This document shows, piece after piece, positions 32,376-43,439 of a DNA stretch of 64,000 nt (positions within the stretch are counted from its first letter, which is position 1; the number at the start of each line of letters is the position of its first letter). Under the pieces are notes generated by a model. The model was given only the letters and a program-made list of their open reading frames with translations, did no database searches and had not been told where the DNA came from. Made by a program: the position numbers and the translations under genes. Origin of the DNA: Heloderma charlesbogerti (lineage: Eukaryota; Chordata; Lepidosauria; Squamata; Helodermatidae); the NCBI GenBank assembly GCA_026122225.1, contig JANEZZ010000400.1:930001-994000 (forward strand). Direction: 5' to 3'.

Positions 32376-32768
32376 TCATCCAATGAACCTGATTGGCAGA
32401 AGATTCAGGACGGACAAAGGGAAGGCCTTCTTCACACAGCACAGAGTTAATTTAAGGAATCTGCTGCCACAAGATGTGGTGACAGCCACTACCTTAGATG
32501 GCTTTAAAAGGGGATTAGACAAATTCTTGGAGGATAAGGCTATCAATGGCTGCTGCCCACAATGGATATATCCTACCTCCAGGTTCAGAGGCAGCATGCC
32601 TCTCAATACCAGAGGCTAGGAAACAAGAGCAGGAGAGGGCGATTCCCCTCATATCCTGCTTTTGAGATTCCCATAGGCATCTGGTTGGTCAGTGTGAGAA
32701 ACAGGGTGCTGGACTAGATAGACCTTTGGTCTGATCCAGCATGTCTCTTCTTATGGTCTTATATCGAA
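32376..32768 (+). repeat. CR1-like LINE 3' end (copy 1)
   Basis: The frame gives MNLIGRRFRTDKGKAFFTQ, then RNLLPQDVVTATTLDGFKRGLDKFLED, which resembles the C-terminal tail of CR1-group reverse transcriptases (NSLP.EVV...FK.RLD). The 3' end reads CTGGACTAGATAGACCTTTGGTCTGATCCAGCATG then CTTCTTATGGTCTTA. A relative lies at 51050-51476. The CR1 assignment is inferred. Confidence 0.55.
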
Positions 32769-32846
32769 CCTTCTCTTCATATTTTTTTGGCAAGCCAGTA
32801 TCATACAAATTGCCTAAGCCAGTAAAAAGAAAAGTGCAATTTACAG

Positions 32847-32930
32847 TGCAATCCTAGGCATGTCTACTCAGAAGTAAGTTCCACTGGGTTCAATGGGGCT
32901 TACTCCCAGGTAAGCAAGTATAGGATTGCA
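32847..32930. repeat. Short palindromic MITE, 'GCAATCCTA' family (copy 2)
   Basis: GTGCAATCCTAGGCATGTCTACTCAGAAGTAAG mirrors CTTACTCCCAGGTAAGCAAGTATAGGATTGCA. The middle reads CCACTGGGTTCAATGGGG. This is the cleanest full-length copy in the window, at 84 bp. Confidence 0.85.
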
Positions 32931-33007
32931 GATTTCATTGTAGTAAAGAACAAGGAATTAGTTCACCAATAAAAAGACATATGTAGTACCTGCCCAAACA
33001 CTGCTGC

Positions 33008-33581
33008 TGTCACAAATCCCTTGGGCCCCCCTTTCCTTAAGCACTCACAGACACACAAAATGAGAGGCTTCAGTCTCATGCCTTTAATTCATTATTCACA
33101 GGTTCATTACAGATGCAAATCCTGGAAGACTCTCTGGCTACAAAGGAATGCTTCTAGGGGATTCAAATGGGATCACCGAAAGTTTCCTGCAGTTTGAAAG
33201 GGAGGCTATCTGACTAGGCTAACTTAGGGAGGGAGGTCCTGCCCCTCGCATGATGCTCGCATGATGCTTCCCTGCGTAGTGTCTCACGCGTTGCTAACCG
33301 GTTCGACCATCTGAGCTCTTCCCCTGACGTTTCTCTCTTAACTCTGTGCCGCTGCCTTGTCTCTTAGGTCACAGTCTTCAAGCCCCCCCCCCCCCCCGCT
33401 CGCTGCTTCTCACAAAAAAAAGTAAGGAGGAAGCTTCATGCTCAGCCATCTGGGAGCTGGTAACCTGAGAAGCACACCTACCTATATCTGAACCGGTTTG
33501 TGAAAATGCCTCCTCCAGTTCTAACTGCTCTTCTTCTGAATCTGAGCTGCTATCTCCCTGTGCTCAGAATCAATCCTAACA
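33008..33581 (-). mobile_element. Solo LTR (copy 3), reverse orientation
   Basis: On the minus strand it starts TGTTAGGATTG and ends GGATTTGTGACA. It is flanked by a perfect 5-bp duplication GCTGC (33003-33007 and 33582-33586). Minus-strand AGCTCAGATTCAGAAGAAGAGCAG near its 5' end is the block shared with the other two LTRs. AATGAATTAAAGGC near 33085 marks the presumed poly(A) region, and a C17 run lies at 33383-33400. The Tc1 element begins three bases beyond its duplication. Confidence 0.9.
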
Positions 33582-33589
33582 GCTGCATA

Positions 33590-35237
33590 CAGTCAGGGCC
33601 AGAAATATTGGAACAAGGATAACTGTTTTGGCACTTGGCCTCTGTACACCACCACACTGAAGTTGAAAGGAAACACACCCAGATGGGAGCGAAGTCAGCA
33701 CTTTCAGCTGTAATTCAAGGGGTGTGACAAAAGTGGGGCACTAACCATTCAGGAAGTACAGCCAGTGGCATACACCCCCCCCCATCATTGGTGGCTCATA
33801 AGTAACAAACCAACATCGTTTCAAACGTAAGGATCGCCTTTAATATCTGGATGAAAATCCTTTGCAGTCAATGACTGCCTGAAGTCTGGAACCCATGGAC
33901 ATGACCAAATGCTGAGTGTCCTCCCTCAAGACGCTTTGCCAGGCCTTTACTGCAGCTGCCTTCAGCTGCTGCTTGTTTGTGGGTCTTTCTGCCTTCAGTC
34001 TTGTTTTCAGTAAGGGAAAAGCATGCTCTATTGGGTTGAGATCAGGTGACTGACTTGGCCATTGAAGAACATCCCACTTCTTTGCCTTGAGAAACTCTTG
34101 GGTAGCTTTTGCTGCATGTTTTGAGTCATTATCCATCTGCAATATGAAGCGGCGTCCTATCAGTTTGGCAGCATTCAGCTGAATCTGAGCAGAAAGTATA
34201 GCCCTAGACACTTCAGAATTCATCCTGCTGCTTTCATCAGCAGTCAGGTCATCAATAAACACCAGTGACCCGGTTCCATTGGCAGCCATACATGCCCATG
34301 CCGTAACACTACCTCCACCATGTTTGACAGATGATGTGGTATGCTTTGGATCATGAGCTGTTCCTTTCCTTCTCCATACTTTTCTCTTCCCATAATTCTG
34401 GTACAAGTTAATCTTGGTTTCATCAGTCCAAAGAATCTTATTCCAGAACTGGGCAGGCTTTTTTGGGTGTTTGCTGGCAAAGGCTAATCTGGCCTGTCTG
34501 TTCTTGAGCATTACCAGTGGTTTGCACCTTGTTGTGAAGCCTCTGTATTTACATTCATAAAGCCGTCTCTTGACTGTAGATGTTGACAATGACATGCCCA
34601 CCTCCGCAAGAGCGTTCTTGACCTGGCTAGATGTTGTGAAAGGGTTCCTCTTCACCATGAGCAGAATTCTGCGGTCATCCACTTTAGCTGTCTTCCGTGG
34701 TCTGCCAGGCCTTTTGCTGTTGCTGAGCTTGCCAGTTAATTCCTTCTTTTTCAGGATGTTCCAAACTGTTGTGTTGGCCACTCCCACTGTTTTTGCTATC
34801 TCTCTGATGGGTTTATTTTGTTTCTTCAGCCTAATGATGGTCTCCTTCACTTGCACGGACGCCTCTTTGGACCTCATGTTGGGAGTTCCAGTGAACAGCT
34901 ACCAAATGCAGATGTAACACTCAGAACCACCTCCAGGCCTTTTATCTGCTTGACTGGTCATGGGGTACCCAGGAAACAGGCCACACCTGGCCATGCAGCT
35001 GCTTGTCAGCCATTTGTTCCATTACTTATGAGCCACCAACAATGGGTGTGTGCGTATGCCACTGGCTGTACTTCCTGAATGGTTAGTGCCCCACTTTTGT
35101 CAAACCCCTTGAATTACAGCTCAAAGTCCTGACTTCGCTTCCATCTGGGTGTGTTTCCTTTCAACTTCAATGTGGTGGTGTACAGAGGCCAAGTGCCAAA
35201 ACAGTTATCCTTGTTCCAATATTTCTGGTCCTAACTG
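33590..35237 (-). mobile_element. Tc1-type DNA transposon, structurally complete
   Basis: The element is 1648 bp with terminal inverted repeats of about 216 bp (33590-33805 and 35022-35237). The left begins CAGTCAGGGCCAGAAATATTGG, and the right, read inward, begins CAGTTAGGACCAGAAATATTGG. It is flanked by TA on both sides (33588-33589, 35238-35239), the Tc1/mariner target duplication. The two repeats differ at only a handful of positions, so the insertion looks recent compared with the L2 and SINE copies around it. The single gene inside lies on the minus strand. Confidence 0.97.
33840..34877 (-). CDS. Tc1-type DD34E transposase, uninterrupted
   Basis: A 345-residue open frame fills the transposon between its inverted repeats. 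The transposase would bind the terminal repeats and cut and paste the element at TA sites in the nucleus. Residues 1-115 form the paired-like helix-turn-helix DNA-binding region, with the GRPRK linker at 58-62. The catalytic DDE/IS630-type domain follows: D152 in ILWTDETKINL, D249 in LQMDNDSKH and E284 in SPDLNPIEHAF, with 34 residues between the last two (DD34E). A glycine-rich box (KHGGGSVTAWACMAANG) lies at 185-201. The usual DNDPKH is DNDSKH here. The length is typical of Tc1 transposases, the start matches the family's MRSKE-like N-terminus, and no stop or frameshift is present. Activity is not shown. Confidence 0.96.
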   Translation of the reverse strand: MRSKEASVQVKETIIRLKKQNKPIREIAKTVGVANTTVWNILKKKELTGKLSNSKRPGRPRKTAKVDDRRILLMVKRNPFTTSSQVKNALAEVGMSLSTSTVKRRLYECKYRGFTTRCKPLVMLKNRQARLAFASKHPKKPAQFWNKILWTDETKINLYQNYGKRKVWRRKGTAHDPKHTTSSVKHGGGSVTAWACMAANGTGSLVFIDDLTADESSRMNSEVSRAILSAQIQLNAAKLIGRRFILQMDNDSKHAAKATQEFLKAKKWDVLQWPSQSPDLNPIEHAFPLLKTRLKAERPTNKQQLKAAAVKAWQSVLREDTQHLVMSMGSRLQAVIDCKGFSSRY

Positions 35238-36782
35238 TATATTGTAGCATTCATAGAGATTTTTTATAAGCATCATGATATAAAGATTTGAGCACTTTTT
35301 TCATTTTGAAGTATGCTGTCAAGGAGATTAATGCAACAGTGTCAAGAAAAGGGAAGATTTAAATTTTTCAACAGACAATAACAAAAGAAGCCCAAAGACC
35401 CTGAGGGAAAAGGGAAGGGGAAAAACTAGGATTCAGCTAAACTACTGAGAATCCACAATAGATGCAGGCAGTAAGCACCATGTCAAGAGATACTAGTACG
35501 ATACTGTAAGGTACTTGTTAACTAACGTCAAAATCATTTGTAAAACGAGAACATCTGGTTAGACATGCCAGAGTAAAAATTGCATTCCTGTCAAAAATTT
35601 ACCACTTGCCATTTGAAGGAAAACAAAATTAGGAAGCAAAGCATGAAGGGAGCAATTATCACATTGAGAGTGAATATTACCAAGGACAAAACATACCCAC
35701 ATTTAAAAGACACCTTCAGTACTGCACAAGGCAGTGACTGGTCTATTATATCCTTGGCATTTGGTTAAGGGGAAAACATAGTTTATACCTTCATGTGTTG
35801 TAGAATGCTCTTTCCCTCCCTAGTTTTGGGTGCTGTAACCTCAGACTGATATTTCTGTACACATACTGTACTTAAAATAATCAATGCATATTTGTATTTC
35901 TCTACAAATGTTCGCTTTATTAAGGCAGTCATTATGCATAGAATCAGACATATGCCTCAAATCTTACAAAGGTCATATGAGAAACAAAATCAAAACCTTT
36001 GCAACATTTTATTCCCTTCATTTCAGAATCGAGTGCACATATCTGCTTTTCTTCTTTTCACAGGGAGAATGTATTACAGGGAGAATGTGCGGGGAGGGGG
36101 AGTACTTTTTTAGTGTCTTCTCTCTTAAACTTTTCTTGAACAAGCCTTTTAAGTTCATTTTTTAGAAGTCATGTCAAATTCAATGAACATAGTGACCCCT
36201 ACTGTTACACAAGTATTTCCAAGTAAAAGCAATGGCAACCATTCTGGAAATTAATTCACTATAGTGCAAAGCTAAAGAGTATGATCAATTTCCAATAATG
36301 TTTCTTACATGGTGGGGGGGGGGGGCGCAGGGAAACTAACTGCCTTTTATTTAGCACTGAACATATGATACAGCAAATATTTGTATTTCTAGTTATTAAG
36401 CAAGCTCTTTCTTGCAAAAACATTCGTAAATCATCCCTTTTTATAATATACGTTTGTTCCTGAAGGAAGCAAAGCATGGAAAGTTGTGTGGACCTAAGAA
36501 AACTAGAGTTCTGGACAAATTATGTTTCAATTTGATACTTCTTACAAATTATTTTAATTGTTTTTAATGTTGTTGTTGTTGTTGTTGTTAGCTGCTTTGG
36601 CCATGATTCATGGAATGATAGGAAGTAAACATTTATAACATATAAAGCTTTAAAAATCATATTGACCACAAAGAAGCACAAAACCAATAATTTTCCTTTA
36701 TCTACAATACACTAGAGTAGACTACAATCTGCAGGAGTAGCTAATTTACTTCAAAACACATGGATTGTGCAACCATTTCCAG
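35238..36782. other. SNX24 intron 1 with G10-type and (TTG)n tracts
   Basis: A G-run (36313-36325) and (GTT)7 at 36568-36588 are the only structures seen. No gene is recognised. Confidence 0.45.
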
Positions 36783-37240
36783 AGGGGCAGCCATTGTTAC
36801 TCTGTTGCAGCAAAACAAAGAATCTCAAGGTTCCATAAATATTAAGTATTGATTAATTGATTGATTGTATTTATAGCTTGCTTCTCAGCCAAAAATGCTC
36901 CTGATGGAGTTTACATGCAATCAGAAAGAAAAGACACAACACACAAGGAAAAAAGGATGAGGAGGGAAGGGGGCGGGAATTGCATAAGCTTTCATGGATT
37001 GGAATCCACTTCATCAGATGTATGAAGTGTTATCCTAAATTGGCATGTACGTATATATACACAGGGGAGTGAGGGTGATGGAGAATTGTGAACACTGAGT
37101 AAGTTTTGCTAGAAACTGAAGGGTTTAGGAGCCTGTCATGGCAAGCACAGGAGCAAGGGTTGCTTCTCTAACAGCCCCAAAATCTTTTGATGCGGAGAGG
37201 TATATAAATATTGTAAGTAAGTAAATAAATAAATGGCATG
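36783..37240. repeat. Split reptile repeat and LINE/SINE-type tail
   Basis: GGGGCAGCCATTGTTACTCTGTTGCAGC...ACAAAGAATCTCAAGGTTCC (36783-36831) is a reverse-complement relative of 26295-26440. GCATAAGCTTTCATGGATTGGAATCCACTTCATCAGATG (36980-37018) is the usual companion of that repeat in reptiles; other sequence intervenes. A LINE/SINE-like tail (GGTATATAAATATTGTAAGTAAGTAAATAAATAAA) lies at 37199-37233. Confidence 0.5.
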
Positions 37241-37773
37241 CAGAATGTGTGGGAAAACACATGTGGTTTGCATATGCACATTGCTGACTGAGAGAGTCAG
37301 CACATGTTCTGCAATAGTCTCTCTAGTGTTCTTGGAGGTGGGCTCCCAATAAACTCAGGGCAACTAATAATGGGATAAGCGAACACTATAATAGGAGTGT
37401 AGTGTAGGCTAACCAATACTGAGAACAGCTCACGATCATGCGCACAGAAGAAAAGCACAACTGCATTCAAAATATGCTTGGAATGCATTGAAGCTGAGTA
37501 TGTATATGTTCATCGCTTTCATCATATCAACTGTTGCTAAATTCTTGTGGAGATCAGATAGGCCAACATGACTTAAGATGAGCAAGGTGCGCATTCAGCA
37601 TCTTAATGAGAAAGGAAGTTCAGAGTCAGCCAAAGATTTATTATACTCCACTGAGTTGACTTCCCCGGAAGAATTCTCAGTTGAAGAATAAGAATAAACT
37701 AAACAGCAAAGTCAGAATACCTTTCTGACTTTGTAGATAGTCCTAATAAAGTAGCCAGCAAACTTGCACATTC
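37241..37773. other. SNX24 intron 1, nothing recognised
   Basis: No repeat or gene is recognised. Confidence 0.4.
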
Positions 37774-38018
37774 GGAGCCAGTGTGGTGTAGCGGCTAGAG
37801 CACTGGACTGGGAGCCGGGAGATCCGGGTTCTAGTCCCCACTCGGCCGTGGAAGCTCACTGGGTGACTTTGGGCCTGTCACAGACTCTCAGCCCAGCCTA
37901 CCTCACAGGGTTGTTGTGAGGATAAAATGGAGAGGAGGGGGATCATGTACGCCACCTTGGGTTCCTTAATGAAGAAAAATCGCAGGATATAAATGTAATA
38001 AATAAATACATAAATAAA
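37774..38018 (+). repeat. CORE-SINE, complete
   Basis: The tRNA-like head has an A-box-like GTGTAGCGGCTAGAGCAC and a B box GGGTTCTAGTCC (37827-37838). The CORE region CTCACTGGGTGACTTTGGGCC...CTCACAGGGTTGTTGTGAGGAT follows. A LINE-like 3' part (CGCCACCTTGGGTTCC...GCAGGATATAAATGTAATAAATAAATA) ends it. This is the reference copy for the partial ones at 430, 11560 and 15495. Confidence 0.92.
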
Positions 38019-38211
38019 GTAAACTCTTCTTGGGGAATGGGGAGGAAGACAGAGAACAGAGAGTGACATGTTGCTGGCTACTAAAACCTCTGTGTTAAGC
38101 CTCATAGAACACTATATATAGCTTCAAAGTATGGGGACAATTCAGTCTGTAGCCTCAAGAAAGAAAAGCATGCTCAGCTCTACGTGAATGGAATGGGAGC
38201 TGGCAGGAGCA
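38019..38211. other. Intronic spacer
   Basis: Unique-looking sequence between two SINEs. Confidence 0.4.
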
Positions 38212-38395
38212 ACATAGGAAGCTGCCTTATACCGAGTCAGGCCATTGGTTCACCTAGCTCAGTACTGACACCACTGATTGGCAGTGGCTCTCCAGGGGTT
38301 CAGATAGGAATCCTTTCCAGCTTTATCTAAAGATGCCAGGGACTGACCTTGGGACCCCTGCCATGTTGTTTAGTAGTTACAGGACCCCGCTGCTA
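38212..38395 (-). repeat. tRNA-derived SINE, second family (copy 2)
   Basis: The plus strand begins ACATAGGAAGCTGCCTTATACCGAGTCAGGCC, the inverted tail of this SINE family, and continues through GGCAGTGGCTCTCCAGGGGTTCAG to the head-side GGGACTGACCTTGGGACC. The tRNA-like head is truncated or diverged. Confidence 0.8.
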
Positions 38396-38496
38396 TCAAG
38401 AATTCCTGTACACAGAGCAGCATGTTCAGGAGGGAGGGAAAATTCAATTATGCTGAATTGTCACCATAACTTTGTTAATAATTCAGTATATTCAAG

Positions 38497-38785
38497 GACA
38501 GCCCAAGTCATGTTGCTGCCTGAGGCAAAGGACAAAATTGCAGCCCATCCCATCCCATGTTCAGAAGCTGACCAGACTGGCCGTTGAGTCTTACTTTAAC
38601 ACTGGTGACAGGACAGCATCATCCACCACACCTGAGGGCACCAAGCCAGCTTAGGGGGTACAGAGCAGGCCACATGATACACAGAGCTCTGCCCTCCAAC
38701 ATCTTGCTGCTGCTGTGTCTCCTCCAGCATCTGTCACCTGAGGCAGCTGCTGTACTCTGCCAAACAGTAGGGCCAGCCATAGTAT
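38497..38785. repeat. MITE-like element with 'GCTGCCTGAGGC' ends
   Basis: GACAGCCCAAGTCATGTTGCTGCCTGAGGC at the left is mirrored by ACCTGAGGCAGCTGCTGTACTCTGCCAAACAGTAGGGCCAGCC at the right. The outer ends are inverted (minus-strand GGCTGGCCCTA...CAGCTGCCTCAGG). The family is not named. Confidence 0.55.
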
Positions 38786-41700
38786 ATTTCAAAAGATTCA
38801 CATGCAGTCTCTGAAAATGCCTCAAATAATGGTTGAAACCTCCTACTCTTCTCACCAAAAGAAACATGTATGTATGTATGTGTACGTGTGTGTAGGGGAA
38901 AAGAACTGACAAGGGCTCAAACTAGCTGCAGGGATTCTCCAAGTTACTCTGCTGTCAGACATTCCCTATGGGAAAGTCAAAAGAAATGGTCTGTGTCTGA
39001 ACACTTCTTGTGTGAATTCCATGGAGATACAATGATCTATATTAATAGAAACTTAAAAAAAAAACACCTCTTCAATTAAACATTAATGTGTTTGTATTCC
39101 ACACTAATATACAACTAACTCATTTTTCAAAAATTCATTCATATATCTCTAGAGATGTCCTTGTTAATCAACAGTAGCACAAAATAACAGCAGTCTATGC
39201 TCTGGCAGCTTTTAGCTACAGTACTTTGAATGTTTCTTGGATGAAATCACTAATATTAACACCTTTATGGTAATCAATTAGTGTCAGTAGACATCTAGAG
39301 AGCTATGCTACAGGCTCTAATATCACAGAAGTAATCAATTAAGGGAGTCAGTTAAAAAAATGATGTAAAGATCAGAGTTGTCAACGGTAAAATAATCTCA
39401 TCTCATGATGTCAAACGCAGAGTAAAATATGCCATTTATTTTGTAATGCAGCTGAATTAGTTCTCAAAGACAACTAAACACAAATTTTCCTGCACAATGT
39501 CCTAACATTCTATTTCCCAACTATTAAATTATTGATTTTATGTTCTCTTAGGACTTCAGCATGTTAGAAAGGCCTGTTTTATGCAGCGCAGGTCAGAAAT
39601 AGCATAAAATCACAATGGTATATCATTTCTGTTACAGTGATAAGAAGAGCTCAAATATTAAACTGTACATAGTTCCATCCTCTCTCTCTCTCTCTCTTAA
39701 TATATACTCTCACACACACATATATACACACACAGTACATATACATTCAATTAATAATACTAATACTACAATCCATGTCTACCCAGAAGTAAGCCCCACT
39801 GAGTTCAATAGAACTTATTCCTAGCATTGTACCCTAAAATATTTTTTAAACTTTAATGTATGCGCTTTCATTATCAGAAAAGATATGAAACCTAGGATCA
39901 ACCTCATTTGACTTCACAGTAGTTTTATACTTTGGGAAGCACAAGAAATCTCACAGATTCATACCCACATTTTAATGGAAGATGACAAAACTATTTCTAA
40001 GGAAAGAAACCTTACATTCCGGAAATAGGAATGATTAGGCAAGTTTTGAAATTTCCTTAGAAGATCTGTCATAGCTGTCAATACTAACTTTTAGCAAAAC
40101 CACACAAGTCAGCCTCATGAGTTTGTCTACCATGTTACACACCACAGAAAGATGCATGAAGCAACACAGGCTACAGTGCATTCTTTACTCCCACGGAGTA
40201 AACCATCAGAATCTATTAAAATTACCTTAAACTGATAGCACCAGAGACATGACAAATCACAGGCCAAGAGTCAGATACCAAGGAATGTGTATCAGGGCTT
40301 TGGGGCCAGGCCGATTTGCAAGCAAATGATATTGTATAGAGCTGGCCTGCTCAGCGCATGACAAACTGATGCAATTTCAGCACTGTCGGCAAAGCTGGGC
40401 GAGATTTCTCTGATGCTGGCCATGTTTAGCTTAGAGAATTGTGCAGAGTTCCCAGATTTGAATCACTTGGGGCCGGAAAGGGCGTCACTTGACAAGTCAC
40501 AAATAATTACACTACACTCTTTCTATTGTACTCTATTATTCTGCCCCTCTTATCTCTAGACTTTGAACACTTGTGAACAAGCGAGGTCACCTTTTATTTT
40601 GACCACAACACAGCAAAACATTGTTCTTTTCTGATATGATAAATAAAACAAGGGCCAAGGGACTAACCACTTTTATCAAATCTATTTCTACTTTTATAAG
40701 CAAAAGCAACTTTCCTTGTTGAGCTTGTTAGAAGAGTGGGGGCTAGAAACACCCATGGAAGCAGGTTCATGAGCTCTTCACTTAAGAGGGTTATGTAGTT
40801 ATCTCGTTAACCGCAAAAAAGAGAGATTTTAGAAACAGGGCCCTGAGTTCATAGCCCCTAACAGATAAAGTTATCTTCAGATGATTTTAGAAGAGCTCTT
40901 GCCCCTTTCAGATGACTGAGTTTTGACAATTTAGTCCACAAGTTGAAGAAAATAGGTTGAAGTCTACTTCTTATTGCCAGGTTGTTGTTGTTTTTAAAAG
41001 AAATCGGTGATCTATTCACTGGGCATTGTGAAACATACATTTCCTGTAATTTATAGGGAATGTGTGTTGTGTATGTGTGTAGAGATTGCATACAAGTGAC
41101 TCTTTTCAAAGGCAAAAAACAAAGAAAGGAACGATGAAGAACCCGCAGGTTAACGTGTGATTTGGAATCAATGCTTTCATTACTTTTCCCATCTGTTGTA
41201 TCTTCTCCAGGTTAGTTTATAGAAGAAAAATGCAAATAAACAGATTATGGTAAAACTCAACTCAGTCTAAGTATGCCCTACTGAAATTAATAACACAACA
41301 GGCATTAAAATAAAATTCCTACTATTATTCCAGCTCAAAGGTGTAAACAAGTGTGATGAGGACCTTATTCCTCCTATATTTTCCCACATTTAAGTAGGAA
41401 ATCAGCCTACTTAAATTGCTCTTTTTGCTCTATCATCTTCTCTTTGGCCTTTATACAATTTGGCACACAAGTTGTATAAAGTTTGCAAATATTTAAATCA
41501 ACCAAGTATTTCATGGCAAAACATAAAATATCTTTTCATCCTTATCATATCTTGTTTCCTTGTAATTGTTTTTGAAGCTTTGTTTATTTTGCTGCCACTT
41601 AATGTATTATGACTTATCCTACATGTGCCAAATTTGTTTGAAATTTATTGGCTGTGTATGAAGAAGTCTATTTTTGTAAATTTGTAACCAAAATCAATAT

Positions 41701-42696
41701 TTTTAAAGGAGGATTTTATTATTAAATTAAAGTCTTTACTCAAATAAAGGCAAATGTTACTAATATTCAACAGCACATACATCGATAGAAGACTAATATA
41801 TCTAACTCTTTAAAGATTGGTATAAACATACCGTTATTGGATCCTTATTTACGGAATGAATAGAACCAATTTAACAATGACAAACAATAATGTATTCTCT
41901 ACATTGTGTCACTCTGAAGATAAGATTAGTGTTTAGACTGCAAGATTAATCACAGATTAGTTTTAAGGGCAGTACAGGCTGAGTTAAAGGGACTTTGGAC
42001 TTGTGTTTTTCAAAAAGCAGCTTTCATGGCAAACCACTTCCAAAACTGAAGAGTGTTGAAATCAGTTTCTCATTCGATTTCAGGGTCTGTGTTTCAAAGG
42101 AAATATACCATTCTTTCCCTTAGAGGCAACCTTGGCAGACCAAGCTACCTGTGACCCAGTCTACTCATTTTCACCACCCCATTTATCTGTATGGGACTAG
42201 GGCAAGTAGGTGCAATAAGGAATTAGGCAAAATGCCTTTTCTCAGACGAGTTCCCTCCCCCATCTCAATATATTTGCACTGATGTCATTGCTGAAGTGGG
42301 CCTAATATAAGAGGGAAACTGATCTATACCCATTGTCTGCCTCCAAATTATTAAAATGGTGATTCAAGACACAGCTCTTAAGACTGCCTCTCAGTGTGCA
42401 CACATCTTGGTCTGATGTGTGTATATGTACGTGGAGGCATTATTTTAAGTCTAGGCTTTTCTTTTGTTTTGCCACTTCTGACTCCGTTTTGCATGTTTTT
42501 TGTTCCCCAACATCATCAAAACAAAGTTCATATGAAAAATGGTTTGTACAAAGGAAAGCCTAGCAACTTAATCAACACAGAAGACATCATGTAAGTGCAT
42601 ACAAGTTCCCCAGTATCAAACTAGTCAGCAAATTAGACTTGAACCTTGTGAAAGTGAGCCTAGGCACTTTAGCACTGCAACTGCTGGTTTAAGCAT
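38786..42696. other. Long unique-looking part of SNX24 intron 1
   Basis: Nearly 4 kb almost without recognisable repeats. Exceptions are (ATGT)n at 38866-38890, (TC)n/(CA)n at 39679-39738, a MITE at 39766-39832 and a weak dispersed repeat at 41995-42060. No exon-like open frame with splice sites was recognised. Conserved noncoding sequence could lie here but cannot be judged from one sequence. Confidence 0.45.
39766..39832. repeat. Short palindromic MITE, 'GCAATCCTA' family (copy 3, degraded)
   Basis: ACAATCCATGTCTACCCAGAAGTAAGCCCCACTGAGTTCAATAGAACTTATTCCTAGCATTGT follows the family consensus seen at 32847, with about a dozen differences and a shortened right end. Confidence 0.65.
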
Positions 42697-42769
42697 GCAA
42701 TCCTATACATGTCTATTCAGACTGAGTCCAATGGGATTTACTCCGAGGTAACAGGGTGTGCGATTGCAG
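42697..42769. repeat. Short palindromic MITE, 'GCAATCCTA' family (copy 4)
   Basis: GCAATCCTATACATGTCTATTCAG and CTCCGAGGTAACAGGGTGTGCGATTGCAGC form the inverted ends. There is an internal deletion of the AAGTAAG segment relative to 32847. Confidence 0.75.
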
Positions 42770-43439
42770 CCTAAGACTTGATGTAGGTGATTTGTGCAAA
42801 TTATCTTTTTAGGTAGGTAGTTGCTATAGAATTCCATGTCAGCAGAGAAGATTAAATCTTTAATTAAAATAGAACTTATTTTCCACTGGAGGGCAGCTCA
42901 TGCCATCCTCCTCCAGCCCATTAGTGTGTTAACTTTGCCCCACCTCAACAATTAAAGGTTTCCAACTGAATTAAGGTTTACACAATTTTGATGAAAATTT
43001 CACCAAATAGTGTGTTTGGATTTTTATATTACAAACAGAATTATAACCATTGTTCATTAAATAATATTTCTATTCACCATTGTTAGATGGTTCCTCATCT
43101 TTTCCAGGGGTAGAAGAATCTCACATGTGCCCATACATCTAAAAATGTAATTAATGCTAGCATCTGAGAATTCAGGATATTTTTCCAGCTCTCAGCTTTT
43201 CTTTTCCATAATATACCAATATAGCACCTTTTGTACACTGAATTCCTGTTTCAGACACTCTTTTCCTCTTTAAAGACATCAAAACTAATATAATAGAAAG
43301 AAAAAATTGGGGTAAGATGATTTAATTTGTTTCTTTAATTTTCATTTACTAGTAGCTTGGCATTTGGCAGTTTGATTATAACATTATGTAAGAGTAAAAA
43401 TACAATGACCATGCTTGCACAATCAAAACAAACCACCAT
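42770..43439. other. SNX24 intron 1, nothing recognised
   Basis: No repeat or gene is recognised. Confidence 0.4.

Noticed and set aside
37774..37846. Possible tRNA gene
   Set aside because: It is the tRNA-like head of a CORE-SINE with a core and AT-rich tail.
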